A DNA stretch of 64,000 nucleotides from Paragorgia papillata (lineage: Eukaryota > Cnidaria > Anthozoa > Scleralcyonacea > Coralliidae), in contig JAWNZC010000337.1 of the NCBI GenBank assembly GCA_035771165.1, positions 6,156,001 to 6,220,000 on the forward strand, given 5' to 3'. This document shows, piece after piece, positions 12,250 to 24,818 of the stretch. Positions within the stretch are counted from its first letter, which is position 1. Every line of letters starts with the position of its first letter. A program made the position numbers and the translations under genes. Below the pieces are notes generated by a model. It saw nothing but the letters and a program-made list of their open reading frames with translations, did no database searches and had not been told where the DNA came from.

Positions 12250-12707
12250 TGGACAATGAAATTATGCGTGGAAGTGATGTTGATAAACTGGATTTAATGC
12301 AAAAACTACAACCGCTTGACCTAAAACGTTTAGAAAATACAAATGAAAAATACAACAGCTTCTTCGAATACGTCATCTTACGTGAAAAACTGAATTAAGA
12401 GAAGTTACTGGCTCAAATTTACTTGATTCGAAAGTTGTGGCGAAAGGCGTAAATTTTGACTTGTCGATATGTCACTCGGTTCCCGGGTTATATATATAGA
12501 TTCTACGAGTGTTGTAGTTGCTAGTAAAATACTCTTCTCCATATAATAAATATATATAGAATTTAAATAAATAGAATTTACTGTGTTTTGTCTTCCCAAA
12601 ATAATTCTGTTCCAGGAACAAACAGTCCAATTACATACATGTTTGTAATTCGGAATCGATTGCATGCTCAACAATAGAAAATCCTTTCGTTTGTTTTTGC
12701 TGTACAA
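12250..12707. other. No gene recognised
   Basis: AT-rich DNA. The 12405-12707 minus open frame has no recognisable features. Confidence 0.4.
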
Positions 12708-12828
12708 GCTGTCCTAAGTTAAACTCAGAGAAAAACTCTGAGCTCCAGGCATTACTCGAATCCACAACCTTCCAAATACCAGCCAGACGCTCTCGCCATT
12801 GAGCCACTGGAACTCAGATGGTAGACCG
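12708..12828 (-). mobile_element. tRNA-derived SINE, minus strand
   Basis: On the minus strand TGGCTCAATGGCGAGAGCGT is an A box and GTGGATTCGAGTAATGCC a B box at tRNA spacing. They are followed by a short tail with a hairpin (CTCAGAG and CTCTGAG). The degenerate tRNA body and extra tail show a SINE rather than a functional tRNA. Confidence 0.7.
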
Positions 12829-13155
12829 AGGTTGTTTTCGATATTTATACCTGGGAACTATAGTTCAGACCGTACGTGTCACAAGTATACTTGTTGGGCT
12901 ACAAGTCGCATTGTGTCAGTTTATTCTCAGTAAGTGTTTATATTTCTGAAAACACTAACATCATATAGAAAATCCATTTACAATGCCATGAGTAAATTTG
13001 AGAAAGAGCGAGTACCCAAGGAGTGAAATTTAAAATGATAGTAGAGTAACATCTTTTGCAGTTTTTCGTTTCCTCGCTTTGTTAAAATATTTAGGTTGCG
13101 TTTGATATGCAAACTAAACATTTTGACGTCACACGTGCACAATTAGTTATCAGAG
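12829..13155. other. No gene recognised
   Basis: No domain or repeat identified. Confidence 0.4.
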
Positions 13156-13280
13156 GTTATATATCTTTGCTATTATCAAACGAAATCACTTCAAAGGAAA
13201 CATTGGACGTGCTTCTCCCAGAGCACCAAATATGTAAATTCTCAAGTGATTTCATTTGATAATAGCAAAGATATATAACT
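13156..13280. mobile_element. Foldback element
   Basis: TTATATATCTTTGCTATTAT (about 13157) is answered by ATAATAGCAAAGATATATAA (about 13259), with matching AAATCACTT/AAGTGATTT inside. About 50 nt of unpaired centre separates the arms. Confidence 0.7.
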
Positions 13281-14727
13281 TTCTCCGATATGTCATTAAA
13301 CGTGCTTCAAGGAAGTTTCATGAGATTGGTATATCTGGTGGCACGGTGACAGAACAGAAACTAACATACATGGTCTTTCTGTTGTCGAATTTGTTTGGAA
13401 TTGTAGCTCTGAGAAGATGTGAAAGCTCAATAACGTACTAGAACACAAGATCTTTATATTTATGGGTTTACGACCACCTATTCGATAATAAACGGCCCAA
13501 GCAAAAAACGTTTATTACCACAATTCTTTAATTATATTCGAATAGAGACAACGAGGAGATAAGAAATTCATCGTTCCAATTTAATTTCACACAACTACCG
13601 CGCACACATGATCACTTTTGTCTTGATGTCCATTGCAAATTTTATACTAGAACGGACGATTGATCAGAAGCTAGTTCAAACTCGTATATCTCGTGTTTTA
13701 CCCGAGGTTAAAAAGACAAGAATGATGAAACTTGAATGTTTTTGTAATTGTTCTCGAGTGTTTTTCAAACACTCAATAAGAACAAAGAAAATCACCAGGT
13801 CAATGGCCTCCTGATTTTCATTGTTATCTCGTGTTTGTAACTCCTGCGGGCAAAACGGCACAACACTAGTTCATTAAATTTTACTTGAAAGTGGGTAACT
13901 TTCTGTGTTGAATGCTTGGTGTAAAAGAATAAAAAAATATATGATAAAAACACGATACTCAAGAAATAAACACACGCATTTTAACTATTTGAATATTCAG
14001 TATGATCTTACAAGTGTCAAACACTATATATCTTACAAGTTAATTCATTAAATAGAAATATGTAAGATTTGTTTGCATTGCTTGTTCTCAGTTTTTATTG
14101 GGTGTAAAACGGTGCGTTTGGTATAACAACGTTGGTGACTGTATAATGCATACGCTTCCAACAAATCGGATATTGGTTACATGTATGGCTCAAGACTCTA
14201 ACAATTAAGTTGCTATATATATACACGAGGTTGACAACAAGCTTGACTCTTGATGAAATTATAATACGTCGTTGTTATGAATTATTTACAGACTTATACT
14301 AAAAGACAAGAGCATACAGAGACAGAGCCGGGAAAAAATTGTTTCAGATAGATATATACAATGCATAAAGACCATGATATATGTCACACCAGTAAAAAGA
14401 CGTACAACATATTCTAATATTCTCTATAAAGACTATATTCATCCTTTGCAGATATTGTACGATAAAGCAAAGAATGTAAAAAAAATAGGTACGCACGGCG
14501 TACACGTGTAGACTGTTACCTGACTTTAACGGATTAAGGCATGACACAAGTATTCAATGTTTAAAACACATTAGTAAAGCATGCATGGCTCACCAAACAG
14601 TTTCCAAACGCGATAGCAATCCAGAAGATGCATAATTACATGACTTTTTCTTGCGAGATACTTAAACAGGGACAGTTGTTGTGACGCGTTATACTTATCT
14701 TTTCATAATAAGACATGATATAGAGAA
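13281..14727. other. No gene recognised
   Basis: AT-rich. Short frames at 13608-13814 and 14344-14547 show no domain. Nothing else supported. Confidence 0.4.
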
Positions 14728-14863
14728 TAATACATGGATGTGCGGAAATATGAAATTTATTTCGAGTGTTGACCAGGATATCTCACGAGTGAACGAAGCG
14801 AACGAGTGACATATCCTGTTCAACACGAGAAATAAATTTCATATTTCCAAGCATCCATGTATT
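14728..14863. mobile_element. Palindromic MITE
   Basis: Arms reading GGAAATATGAAATTTATTTC and GAAATAAATTTCATATTTCC flank a centre containing CACGAGTGAACGAAGCGAAC. Outer CATGGATG/CATCCATG continue the pairing. Confidence 0.8.
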
Positions 14864-14937
14864 GTTCTGTTTATTATATAAAAAAATTGTCCTATTGCCT
14901 TGCAAAAATTGCATTAAACTATAATGCTGATTCAGCG

Positions 14938-14990
14938 ATAATCGTCACATGTGCGATTATCATAAATAATCGCACATGTGAGATTATCAC
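14938..14990. repeat. Short inverted repeat
   Basis: CACATGTGCGATTAT (14946-14960) and ATAATCGCACATGTG (14966-14980) form a 15-bp perfect stem with a 5-nt loop; adjacent GATAATC/GATTATC extend it. Confidence 0.85.
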
Positions 14991-15074
14991 TTTTATTAGT
15001 GGCGGAAAAATCAATAAAACACTCTATTTTATGTAATAAAATACTTTAATTAATGTTTTTAAATACTTTATAAT

Positions 15075-15410
15075 ACAAATGGTGCATTGCAAAAGTTTCG
15101 ATATCAAAACCAATTGTGTCCCAGGCAGTCGATGAATACTTGTACGAAAACCAGGCCATTGGATCAGAGGAAATCGCGTGTTTTTCGCGAGGCACGTGAA
15201 CAGCGATATTTTGAGTTTTGTTATAATCTATTGTTCTGTCTGAGGTATGGCGCATTGGAAACGTTTCTATATTCAAAAGCATTGTATATATCACTTGCAG
15301 TTGATGGATATGTAAATCGAAAAAAAACTAGCCCATTGGTTCAGAATATATTAATCGTTTTTGGGTTGCGTTTTTTCTCGAAATGCTTGAATGAACAGTG
15401 GTCAGTAAAT
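15075..15410. repeat. Diverged tandem duplication, about 168-bp unit
   Basis: GCATTGCAAAAGTTTCGATA at 15082 aligns with GCATTGGAAACGTTTCTATA at 15249, and AGGCCATTGGATCAGA at about 15151 with AGCCCATTGGTTCAGA at about 15331. The 15087-15473 plus frame crosses both units and has no domain. Confidence 0.6.
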
Positions 15411-16149
15411 TCTTCATCTAAAGACTATACAGTTCAATGGAGACACACACACACATGTGTTTGCTTTGAGTAAATACTGCATGGCAACAGTCACATTACA
15501 TACCCATCCTAAATGGCACCTGAGGATTTTTCCCCTCTGGAGCTGTGATGTCTTCTTATGTTTGTATTTGTTTATGGCAAGGGCGCAACCGGTCGTTTTA
15601 CCACAGGGGAATCCCCCCCCGAAAATATTTGAACTTTGGGTCTCTAAAACGGCATTTCCTGCATTCTGAGGAAACCTTTGAGCTAAATATAAAGGTTTTA
15701 AATCACATGTTTTAACGGTGCATCCCACTATTTTTAAGAAATACCTCGGTGATTTCGGTCCAAACGAGATTAAACTTTCATTTTGCATTTCATTTTAATA
15801 TTGTTTGAGAAAATTTTTGATAATTTGCAAGTGTAAATTAGCCAAAATAACGTATTGATCGTGGGCACAGTTTTCTTTCAGGTTTTAATTGTGCTCATGT
15901 TAGACCAATGGAGTGTTGACTTTATGGCGAGATTTTATTAATAAAAAAAACAACAAAAAACCCAACAAATAATTCTTTTGGATTTTCAGTGATACTGACG
16001 CGGCCAACTGGAATACCGACGAGAAAGAATTACAGCAACTTGCTTTATCATAAAAGAACATGCACTAAAGTACGGAATTACAAATTAACGACTTGGTTCA
16101 AGGGTATTTGATAGCTTTTTATCATAAACATTATAGAAAATTCGAGAAA
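15411..16149. other. No gene recognised
   Basis: Contains a short (AC)n run at 15442-15453 and open frames with no recognisable domain on both strands (15414-15788). Nothing more supported. Confidence 0.4.
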
Positions 16150-16290
16150 CAGTGTTAAAAGAAAGGCCTTTACTCGAAACGTTAGAAATTACGTTCAATA
16201 TTTTCAGCAGTACTCAAACCTTAAGTACTATATTTCGATTTGTATTTCAAAACTGCCTACGCAGCACACTACTTCTATTTCACTGTTTAA
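16150..16290 (+). mobile_element. Degenerate Penelope-type tail (family D)
   Basis: AAGGCCTTTACTCGAAACGTTAGA, then CAGCAGTACTCAAACC and CTGCCTACGCAGCACACTAC match the other family D tails. The CTGACGA box is lost, so the ribozyme-like end is dead. Confidence 0.65.
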
Positions 16291-16425
16291 ATTAACGCTT
16301 GTCCAAACCAGTCCCTATAGAATGACAAAGTACAAATACTGATTTATCAGCGTAAAAGCCATTGCTCATGCTCGATTATATTTGTGATTAGCCACATGTA
16401 AATAGAACCAAGCCGAAATGTTGGG

Positions 16426-16735
16426 TTAATACAAACACAATGACGCGGATAAACAAAACAAGTATAGTATAATAAAGTATATACTTATATATCCTGGTTC
16501 AAAAACGTAATCAAAGTCTCTTTGATGAACCAAACGGTTTCCGTGCAAAACAAACTGGAGACCTTTCGACAAACGTTTGTATACCGTTCGTTTACCACAA
16601 ACCCAGCCCGTCAGTTTGCCACAAGAGTACGTTGCTAGCAATATATCCAACTGATCCAGAAGAAAAACCAAATCCCTATAGCATGGACAAATGCCGTTCT
16701 CTAGCTTCATCCGAAGAAGAAAGTCATGCATTTGC
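16426..16735 (-). CDS. Candidate exon, distant resemblance to the C-terminal half of an FGF domain
   Basis: A pyrimidine tract ending TTTATAG (about 16736-16750) could be a splice acceptor. The frame then reads FLLRMKLENGIC, DLVFLLDQLD, ATYSCGKLTGW and CGKRTVYKRLSKGLQF in that order. These align loosely with the family layout YLAMxxxGxL, CxFxExLE, TYxSxKxxxW and VALKRTGxYKxGxK. The position-by-position agreement is suggestive but weak, several core residues differ, and the expected Tyr after Trp is absent. The end is hydrophobic and AT-rich; a donor GTATAT near 16480 could truncate it there. The exon is on the same strand as the FGF exon at 8.3 kb but upstream of it, so it would belong to a second, tandem gene. 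No partner exons were found. It could be chance. Confidence 0.3.
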
Positions 16736-17319
16736 TATAAACAACAGAGAAAATATAATAAACTAAATCTGTCAATTGTTTTAATATTACATAAACCATT
16801 TAAAGATGTTCTTACTCCTTAAACAAAGACAAAAGCAAGTTTTGTACCTGAAGCGATTAGATTTCGTAACAAAACTTGGAATAATAGTCTTGCAGTTATG
16901 ACGTAATTGATTGAAGATATATGTTTTGTGACGTAACACAGTTAAGGACGAGAAGAAAGAGTTTTGTTTTATCATAGACGTACGTCTCTCGATTGTCCAA
17001 GGTTTTCTTCCAACACGAAGTCAAATTGAGATGGGATGTCAAGACAAAACAAGGCAAAATATAAAAATATCACTACTCGGCTTGGTAAGCGTTTAATTGT
17101 CTGTGTTTATGCCATAATTTAACAAAGAAAATATTTCTTATATACAAATACTTCCTGTGAATAAAGATTGAAACACTCAGAATGCATTGTATCGTTTATA
17201 CTGAAACAATTTATCTTTCTCGACATTACTGAACTTTTGTTATCAAAGAGCACAATAGGATAAGTTGTACGGTATATACATGTAGTGCATGTTGTACGTT
17301 TGCGAGCTTGGGGGAATGT
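16736..17319. other. No gene recognised
   Basis: Minus-strand frames at 16787-16975 and 17119-17346 were inspected as possible upstream FGF exons and do not carry the family residues. Confidence 0.4.
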
Positions 17320-17390
17320 AACAGACGTTCGGTGGACGTTCGTCAAGCTCGGAGTAATTGAGCTTGACGAATGTCCACTGAACGTCTGTT
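17320..17390. mobile_element. Foldback element
   Basis: ACAGACGTTCGGTGGACGTT and its near-complement AATGTCCACTGAACGTCTGT are joined through GTCAAGCT...AGCTTGAC, giving about 30-bp arms around a 12-nt loop. Confidence 0.8.
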
Positions 17391-19113
17391 AAAGAGCGCA
17401 AATGTCGCTAAACTTTGTTTTACTGAAATTATTTAGTTTCTTAATTTGGAAGCTGGGGAGTGTTATACTATAAATTTTGTCACTGAAGAACAAGGATGTT
17501 AACTAACCTTTGGCACTGGAGTAATTCTGTTTTCTAGGCAACAAGATATTCTTTTATGTAGGATCCACGAGTCATGTTTCTGGTATGACAGCATTTTATG
17601 GAAGTGCCCCTTCTTATAATCTGTTCGCGTGCAAAGCCGTGTAAATACGCGATAGCAAAACTATATAAATCGTCATTCTATATTGTAGCTATATATTTCG
17701 GATAAAGTATGAAGATCTTTATGTTAAATATAATTATACGTACTTCTTCAAATGGCTACTCAAATGTCTAAGTTGAAGTATAAACTCTTCCTGAAGACCA
17801 AGCCCATGACTATATAGTGTCATGATTGACTCAGATTAGCTATAGTCTTTGATAGTTAAGTAAATTATATTATGCAGGATGGTTAACCTTGGTATATAAC
17901 CTTGATTTCCATACCTGATCGTAACGAATATATTCGACTATCGCACGATATGGAAGATTTTTAGTCTGTTAAAGTAATTGTAGATTTTTTAGAGATAATT
18001 TTGTAAACATAATTTATATGATATAATTATAACAATCGTTGCGACTATCGCGACTGGAATATTCAATCTTCATCTTTTTAACTAAATGAAATTATCCCAG
18101 CAATGCAGTCGCGAAGATATTCCCATGCCATATCCCAAGACTTTACAGTAGGCGTGTGATTTTCTTTACCTGAACGAATATATAACAGTCGCATATGGTC
18201 TATGGAGGTAGACTAGGGTCTATCCATTCACGATTGCACGAAGTTCGTAATTAAGCCTGGTTCCACATTATCGCTACGATTGCATTCTACACGAGTCTCT
18301 AAAAATGACTTCGACAATCGCAGCCAGCGATCACATATAATAATAAAAATCACTTTCGAAACGAACATATCGTAATTGTTGCGATCGCAGTGATCTTGGC
18401 AATCATCATATACCCCAAGATACATTGCGGACCATTAAAGGCCAATTTAACGGATAATTCAGCATCAAACGAGAATTTAATTAAAGAAATTTTGAAATAT
18501 AAGTGTCTTTGTGCCAATTTATGGTTACACAAAAAGCTGTGCAAAAGCTTTGAACAGCAAGGTGAGCAAAGGTCAATTTCGCATATCAACAATAGATAAA
18601 CCCAAGGGGGTTTAAGGTCATTTTCCTTGGTCAGCATGACTTCGCACGTGCAAAACGAGTGACAAATTACTGTCATCCAATTGGAACAATATCTCTCCTT
18701 TTTGCGGGAAAACCAACCAATTACAATCCACCAAAGAGCCGTATATATTCCCAGTAAGCGCCAAAACAAATCACTCGACCAAGAGCTCTACATGGAAAGC
18801 TACATGTGAGCTCGACAAGTAAAGTTTTCCCACCCACCCACCTCATCAAAGTCCTATTTGCACAGGCTTTTGTCTTCTGGCAGGAAAAAAAATAAATATG
18901 AGAAAATTAACGGAAAATAGAAAAAAAAAGTCTGTAGCTATCCTTTAATTATTTAGCACAAATTGTGTTGTATTTGTAAAAGGACTATAGAAACATTTGG
19001 AATGTTTCTGTACGAACATGCACAAAGGACAATTATCTATCTCTTGAAAATAATTCACTGGTGTATTTGTTTTGTTGGTATTTAACTTGGATGTTAAAAC
19101 AAAAAATAAAATT
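17391..19113. other. No gene recognised; transposon debris suspected
   Basis: Repeated fragments such as ACTATCGC/GCGACTATCGCGAC around 17940-18060 and 18240-18390 suggest decayed mobile DNA. The open frames at 18350-18769 (minus) and 18390-18599 (plus) have no recognisable domain. Confidence 0.35.
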
Positions 19114-19183
19114 TTGGTTCGGGGATGAAGTGCTCCCAAAGGTCACACTTTGGTTCGGGGATGAAGTGCTCCCAAAGGTCACC
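19114..19183. repeat. Two tandem 36-bp units
   Basis: TTGGTTCGGGGATGAAGTGC begins at 19114 and again at 19150, each followed by TCCCAAAGGTCAC. Confidence 0.9.
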
Positions 19184-19618
19184 TTCAACTCATAGACTAG
19201 CTCATACGATTTAATGTAAATAGAATGACCAGTCGAATCGTAAGAACTGTCCAAGGGATTATGACCCCTTGGTCGATGTCTTAGGGGGTCACTACCCCTT
19301 TGGCAGGTTATGTCATACATGGGGATTATTACCCCTAGGGCATTAGAACAGAGTCCTAATGGCGATTATATACCCCAGGACAATCTAAGGCCGTAACGAT
19401 GAGTCGTTGGGATGAGGTTTGACCACAGATTTTACCAAACGGAGTACTTTTCTCCAAACCCTTCTCCCACAAAAAATATTGCGTGTGCATGTGTCATAGT
19501 CTTGTTTTACTCTCGCTCGGTATATTTCTAAACAACGGCTTGGATCATTAATAACAAAAAAAAAATCACGAGATTATATAAAGTTTCCACGAAAGAAACC
19601 GAAAAAATATTAAATCTA

Positions 19619-20258
19619 AGGCCCCGTTTACACGAGACCGCGGACGAATGTTTATCCAGATAAAAATTTGTCCGGATGAATACGTTTACACGGTTCCGCT
19701 AAAAATTCGTTCACTTTATACCTTTCCGTTTACATGGAGTCGTATTAGACGTAAGTTCGAGGAGAACTGTCGGGGTTATTGGGTAAACTTTTCGGGTTAA
19801 TGGTTAGTAAATAGTGGGGATTGGTCTTGTGATATGCGTAAGCAAACACCGAAACGAGCCACCATTTTGTAACAACGTTTTGGTGTTTATAAAATTTGGT
19901 TTGGTCGTTTGGAAAGGTAATTATGTCGGGAATTGCTCGAAAGCATTACGAAGGCCGCGTTCAGGATCTCGACACGAGCCGAAATAGTTGTCCACATAAG
20001 CACTGATAGCAATATAAAACAACTTTCTTCTTCCAAGGATCTATTTTCCTTGATGGAGCACAATGAAAAAGCGAATCTTTACCGGACGAATATTTATCCG
20101 GCACAAAGCGCAATTCGTTCGCTTTCGTAGGTGGACGAAAATTCGAACGGATTCGTGTCAAAAATTTGAGCGGATAGGCGGGTCTCGTGTGAACGCGAGG
20201 CCTATCCGGACGAATTTTTATCCGGAAAAACATTCGTCCGGTCTCGTGTATATACATG
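19619..20258. mobile_element. Non-autonomous DNA element with GTTTACACGAGACC ends
   Basis: CGTTTACACGAGACC at about 19625 is answered by GGTCTCGTGTA at about 20240, with CGGACGAAT/ATTCGTCCG just inside and further inverted ATCCGG motifs. About 640 bp, no transposase. A similar end fragment, CCGTTTACACGAGACCAGAG, occurs at about 21825. Confidence 0.65.
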
Positions 20259-20865
20259 GTAGCTCATATTTGATTCCTCACCCCTCACCGGATGCGCAAT
20301 CAGTAATCATACAATGTATGGAGACGACCGTATATACGCCATCGTTGATCGCCACATTGGTGCGACGGCCAAGCTTTCGAGCGATGGTGGCAATCGTAAC
20401 GATGTACTGATCGATATTATAGAAACCAGGCAAAAACAGCCGAAGTTACTTCTGTATATCCCGCAAGATTTCATCCAGGTTTATTTCTATAGATAATTCC
20501 GGTCTTACGTAATTCTAATGATGTAAAGGCTAAAGCTACGAAAACCATCTTTTTACTGTTTTGGGTTAGCCGAGAACGCCAATGAGGCAAGGCTTTCACT
20601 ATCACAGAAATTGTGGTAACCCCCCAAGACATTTTCAGTCACAAATATAGAAATTACTAGATCGAGAAGATAAGATTTATTCGAATGTGTACGTTACTTC
20701 ATTATTTTATCTATTCTAGTATCCTTTATTGCAAACAAGTATGCGGTTTCAGATTTTTCTATTTTTCTGACGCGTGTATAGTAGATGTTTATATAATTGC
20801 TTATTGGCATATACTAGACATGTTTTTTAGTCGTTAGGACTAAGTAAATAAGGTTTACTTAATTT
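20259..20865. other. No gene recognised
   Basis: Nothing beyond short chance frames. Confidence 0.4.
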
Positions 20866-20925
20866 AATAGCTTACTTTACTTTACTTTACTTGACTTGAT
20901 TTACTTGACTTGACTTGCTTCAACA
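20866..20925. repeat. Pentameric TTACT/TTGAC array
   Basis: A run of CTTTA and CTTGA pentamers with transitions between the two variants. Confidence 0.8.
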
Positions 20926-22050
20926 GGTATATGCCTGGAAGTTCCAACCTTCTGACTGCTTTAGACTACCGGTGATGTCTTTGTTTCGAGTGCTAGCAAA
21001 ATAGACCGCTTCAGTTTTGTCATTTAGTGTTTTATACCCACCGATAACAAATAAGATGCCAATAATTTCAAGGATGTAACAAGTTTTGTTTCCGTCATGT
21101 ACGTTGAACTCTCGCACTCTATTTTCAGTGTTGCTATGCCAAGCCTTCAAAAACCTCTTTGGAAAATATGTACTGTGGGTGGCAAGCACCTTGTGCGTTA
21201 GCTACCGTTGAGGCGTTGGAATTGTTTATAAAGAGCTGAGTCGCCTTGCAAAGCGTCATAAACTTTCGCAATCTTGGTATGACATATTATAATACTCCAT
21301 TTTATAAGTTTTCTGTAATTATGTATTATTTTTTTAAATAACATGCATTTTGAAACCGTGTCTGGCGATTGTCCCAAAGACGAGGATTCGTGTCAAGGTT
21401 GGCCATTGATACGTAGCCTGTAATGTTTTTATTTTTTAAGGTTTTTGGTTTATACTGTAATTTTAAGGTAAAAGTCTGGTGTGTGCACGCATGCTTGTTG
21501 AGTATAGTATGCGAGTGTGCCGAAACGCATGCACTGCAGGCAAAATATCGCTATATAATTGATGCGGGTTATATAGAAGGATCCGCATTAGACAAGAGAA
21601 GCATACAGTTTCTTGTGCACGTAATGTTGATAAATAAATAGGTAACTCTTCCCTTATAACTTTATAGGAGTATTTGTAGAACTGGAAATGGCTCTGAAAG
21701 CTCTCACCGGCAATTCTATCCTCTCTAACTTGTACCTATCTTTCAATATAACTCTACATGCAAAAACACGCCAAATGTTCATGTTTGCTTATTATGTTTT
21801 TGTTAGTTTTCATCCGTTACCGTTTACACGAGACCAGAGTAGTCCAGTCTAGTGTAAACGAGCTAAAATATAGCAAGCAAGCAAGCTACAGTATATATAG
21901 CCTTGCTCCCTTTCTTATATCTGCATGGTATAAACCTGGTCAGGTGCCAGGCTGGCTCGCCCACATAATAAGGACCCACTGCGCCTCCCTATAACCGAAT
22001 GTCTACATGGTGGCTTAAAAACACGCTAGAAAGTGTTCTCCTAATCTCGC
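20926..22050. other. No gene recognised
   Basis: A minus-strand frame at 20920-21189 contains ILFVIGGYKTLND, reminiscent of one kelch blade, but nothing else supports a gene. A stray copy of the GTTTACACGAGACC end lies at about 21825. Confidence 0.35.
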
Positions 22051-22176
22051 TATTTATATTTATTTAACAATTATTCGCCGAAGGCGAGGTGAATATCGGT
22101 GAATAACAACCGAGACGAAGTCGAGGTTATTCCGATATTAACTAAGCCTTAGGCGAATAATTGTTTTAGTATAAAT
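22051..22176. mobile_element. Palindromic MITE
   Basis: AACAATTATTCGCCGAAGGC at 22067 pairs with GCCTTAGGCGAATAATTGTT ending at about 22165. An inner ACCGAGACGAAGTCGAGGT hairpin forms the centre. Confidence 0.75.
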
Positions 22177-23289
22177 ACACATTTTCGTACTTTTAGGAAC
22201 AACATTTTCTTTAAAATTGTTAATTTCCTCGTCTGTCGCATTGACAACTTGGTTGGCGGCCATTTTGGATAAACGCTGTAGGTGATTATCGTGAATTAGT
22301 TCGAAGTAGCTCGACCAATAAGCGCGCGCGATTTTCTATAATCACCTGTGTATTTATTGCTGCCGAGCGTTAGCAAGGCAGCACACTAATCTTGACATGG
22401 GTTCCCTGTGTCTCATGCCCAGACCTCTTTACCGAGCTATGTATAGTCAACGAAATCGAGATTTTGCGAGGGATGTTTGTATGTTGACTATTTTATGACG
22501 TTTTGTGACGTAGGAAGTTCCTTCCTACATTACATCACATACGCTAGAAGGATTGCTTTGCCGGAGTCAATCATAAATTGCATCATAGTCTGAAGTTGGT
22601 TAACACCACGACGGCGATGTATTTCTGAACTGATGATCATGAGCGGTTTTTACCTACTTCCTCGAAGGAAAATTTTACGGTAGGAACGATACATCATGTC
22701 TTTATTTGCTTTCGGAAATATTCATCAATACCATCATTGATTCAGTGGTCAGTCTTGAGTGCATCGGCGCTATTAATATATTCAAGTGGAACTTGACAAG
22801 CTAGAGTTGACAGTGTCTTGCTTTAAAGAATGATATTACGCATGATGATTTTCTCTTGCTGAACCATTTATACCAACTGCTGTTCTAAGCATTGACACTT
22901 TGTCGGCTAAGAACATATTTTACTTATATAAATTCTAAAAATATTCTTTATAAGGACTCAAATAATTATGCATGGTACATTGCTGTATACTTTTAAGCTC
23001 TATTAAAGTTAGCCATAACATGAGACAATTTGAATTGCATTTACAGTTTTTACAGTTTTGCCACAGCATTAGAGCAAGAGGCATGATTATTTACTATTTG
23101 TACATTAATTGTGTGTATATCTTGTCAAAACCCTTGTTAATCATGTCAATGGATAAGTTATAGTAATTTGTAGTTTTCAATCTTATAATTAAAAAAATAC
23201 ATGTGTAGATACTGTACTCTGTGTATACTGTAATTAATATTAAATTTTTGGACTTTCCAGCTTCTTTCACAGGCAACTCTGTGGGCTCT
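22177..23289. other. No gene recognised
   Basis: AT-rich DNA with no feature I can support. Confidence 0.4.
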
Positions 23290-23630
23290 TATTGGGTGGT
23301 GTGGGCAAACTTGGTTCGACTGGGGAAACTTGGGTGGAATGTGCAAACTTGTGTGGAGTGGGCAAACTTGGGTGGAGTGGGCAAACTTGTGTGGAATGGG
23401 CAAACTCATACGGAGTGGGCAAACGTGGGTAGAGTGGGCAAATTTGGGTAGAGTGGGCAAATTTGGGTGGAGTGGGCAAATTTGGGTGGAGTGGGCAAAC
23501 TCGGGTGGAGTGGCTGAGTGGGCAACTCGGGTGGAGTGGGCAAACTTGGATGAAGTGGGCAAACTCGGATGGAGTGGGCAAACTTGGGTGGAGTGGGCAA
23601 ACTTGGATCGAGTGGGCAAGAGGGGGGGAG
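23290..23630. repeat. 19-bp minisatellite
   Basis: About 17 units of GTGGGCAAACTTGGGTGGA with point variation. Because 19 is not a multiple of three, frames shift along the array, yet the repeat is nearly stop-free in several frames. This explains the long open frames on both strands (23158-23719). Confidence 0.95.
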
Positions 23631-24818
23631 GGGGCGCGTTGGCCACAAAGTGCACAGAGGCTGAATTAAGGTTGTTATTGCATTTGAGGCAGCACTTCAC
23701 TTGCGATAGTAACTTCTAGTACTAAATGTATATAATATAATATAACTATATTATTTGATTTGACTTCGTCTTTCTCCTTGCTTAGCTCCTTTCACGTTTT
23801 AGCTTGATGTCTTATATTTTGACCAGACGTACGTGCATTCAAAAGAGAGAAAAAAAAGGTGTGCCGGTGTGCATGTGCCCGCGATGAAAAATACCTTGGT
23901 TTAAAAGTTCAGGAAATACCAGCTTTTAAAAAATATCTCCGTTTCCTCTAACGTTTCATCGTGTTTTAGCACACCCCCATCCTGGTTGTCATCCTGCAGT
24001 TCAGACATGCGTAGCATGAATAACTAATATTAAGATAACTCAAATTTTCTACGCGGTATGCCATATCACATTGCTAGCAAGTGCAGTTTTTGAAAGAAGG
24101 TTTTTATAAACACTCTCTTATAAAAGTTCCTATCCACATGCGATAGGTATTTCTTAGATTTTATTTACACTCAATTTGGCTAACGCTAGACAATTCTAAA
24201 ATTCAGCCCAGCACAAGGATGAGTTATAAACTAGCACTGTCCAAATTGAGCTGATTTTCAATCATTCAATTCCGTACTAGTGCATGCACGTTCTAGGAAA
24301 ACGTCGCAGGTCGAACTTCCGACGACTTCAAAACGTCTTTGACGATATCAAAACTTTCATAAATGGCCGCGGCCGGTTGTTTATACAAATTTAAATATAT
24401 TTAATTAAATTAAATTAAAGTATATATGCTGGATTATAACGAACAGGAGCTTCTTTGCGAATAACAATTTTAGGAAGAACTAAAGGTAACTATAGGAACA
24501 CGTTTATATTGCCAATAATGTACACTTCTAACAAAAAAATAGTGTGTTGATCGTCAACGAGTTATTCAGTCATTATTGCATGTATATGTATCGATCGGTT
24601 ATCATCATAACCAATCTCAGTCCTATATGTATACAGTAATAAATACAAACTACGTCATGGTAAATGTTTGTACGATTTTATTCACGTGTTGTGATGTATC
24701 ATATATCTTGTTTTATCCTTGGCGTTTATCAAAATCAGTGGAAGATATTCACCACCCTTTATATAAGTATACTAACATGATCATTTACAAGGACTCTATA
24801 TCGGGTGGTGAATTATTC
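23631..24818. other. No gene recognised
   Basis: AT-rich DNA. Around 24285-24365 the sequence GTACTAGTGCATGCACGTTC and its downstream ATAAATGGCC resemble 27318-27395, indicating a shared old mobile element. Confidence 0.35.

Noticed and set aside
12708..12828. Functional tRNA gene
   Set aside because: A and B boxes are present but no cloverleaf or acceptor stem; better explained as a SINE.
15087..15788. Overlapping frames of 124-128 residues on both strands
   Set aside because: They cross a diverged tandem duplication and an AC run and show no domain or splice support.
18390..18599. Plus-strand frame with a hydrophobic start (IVVAIAVILAIII)
   Set aside because: Sits in suspected transposon debris, lacks a start or splice context, and no family is recognised.
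20920..21189. Kelch-like frame (ILFVIGGYKTLND)
   Set aside because: Only part of one blade, no Gly-Gly/Tyr/Trp series, and no neighbouring blades.
23158..23719. Pro/His-rich and Trp/Gly-rich reading frames up to 180 residues
   Set aside because: Products of the 19-bp minisatellite in different frames.
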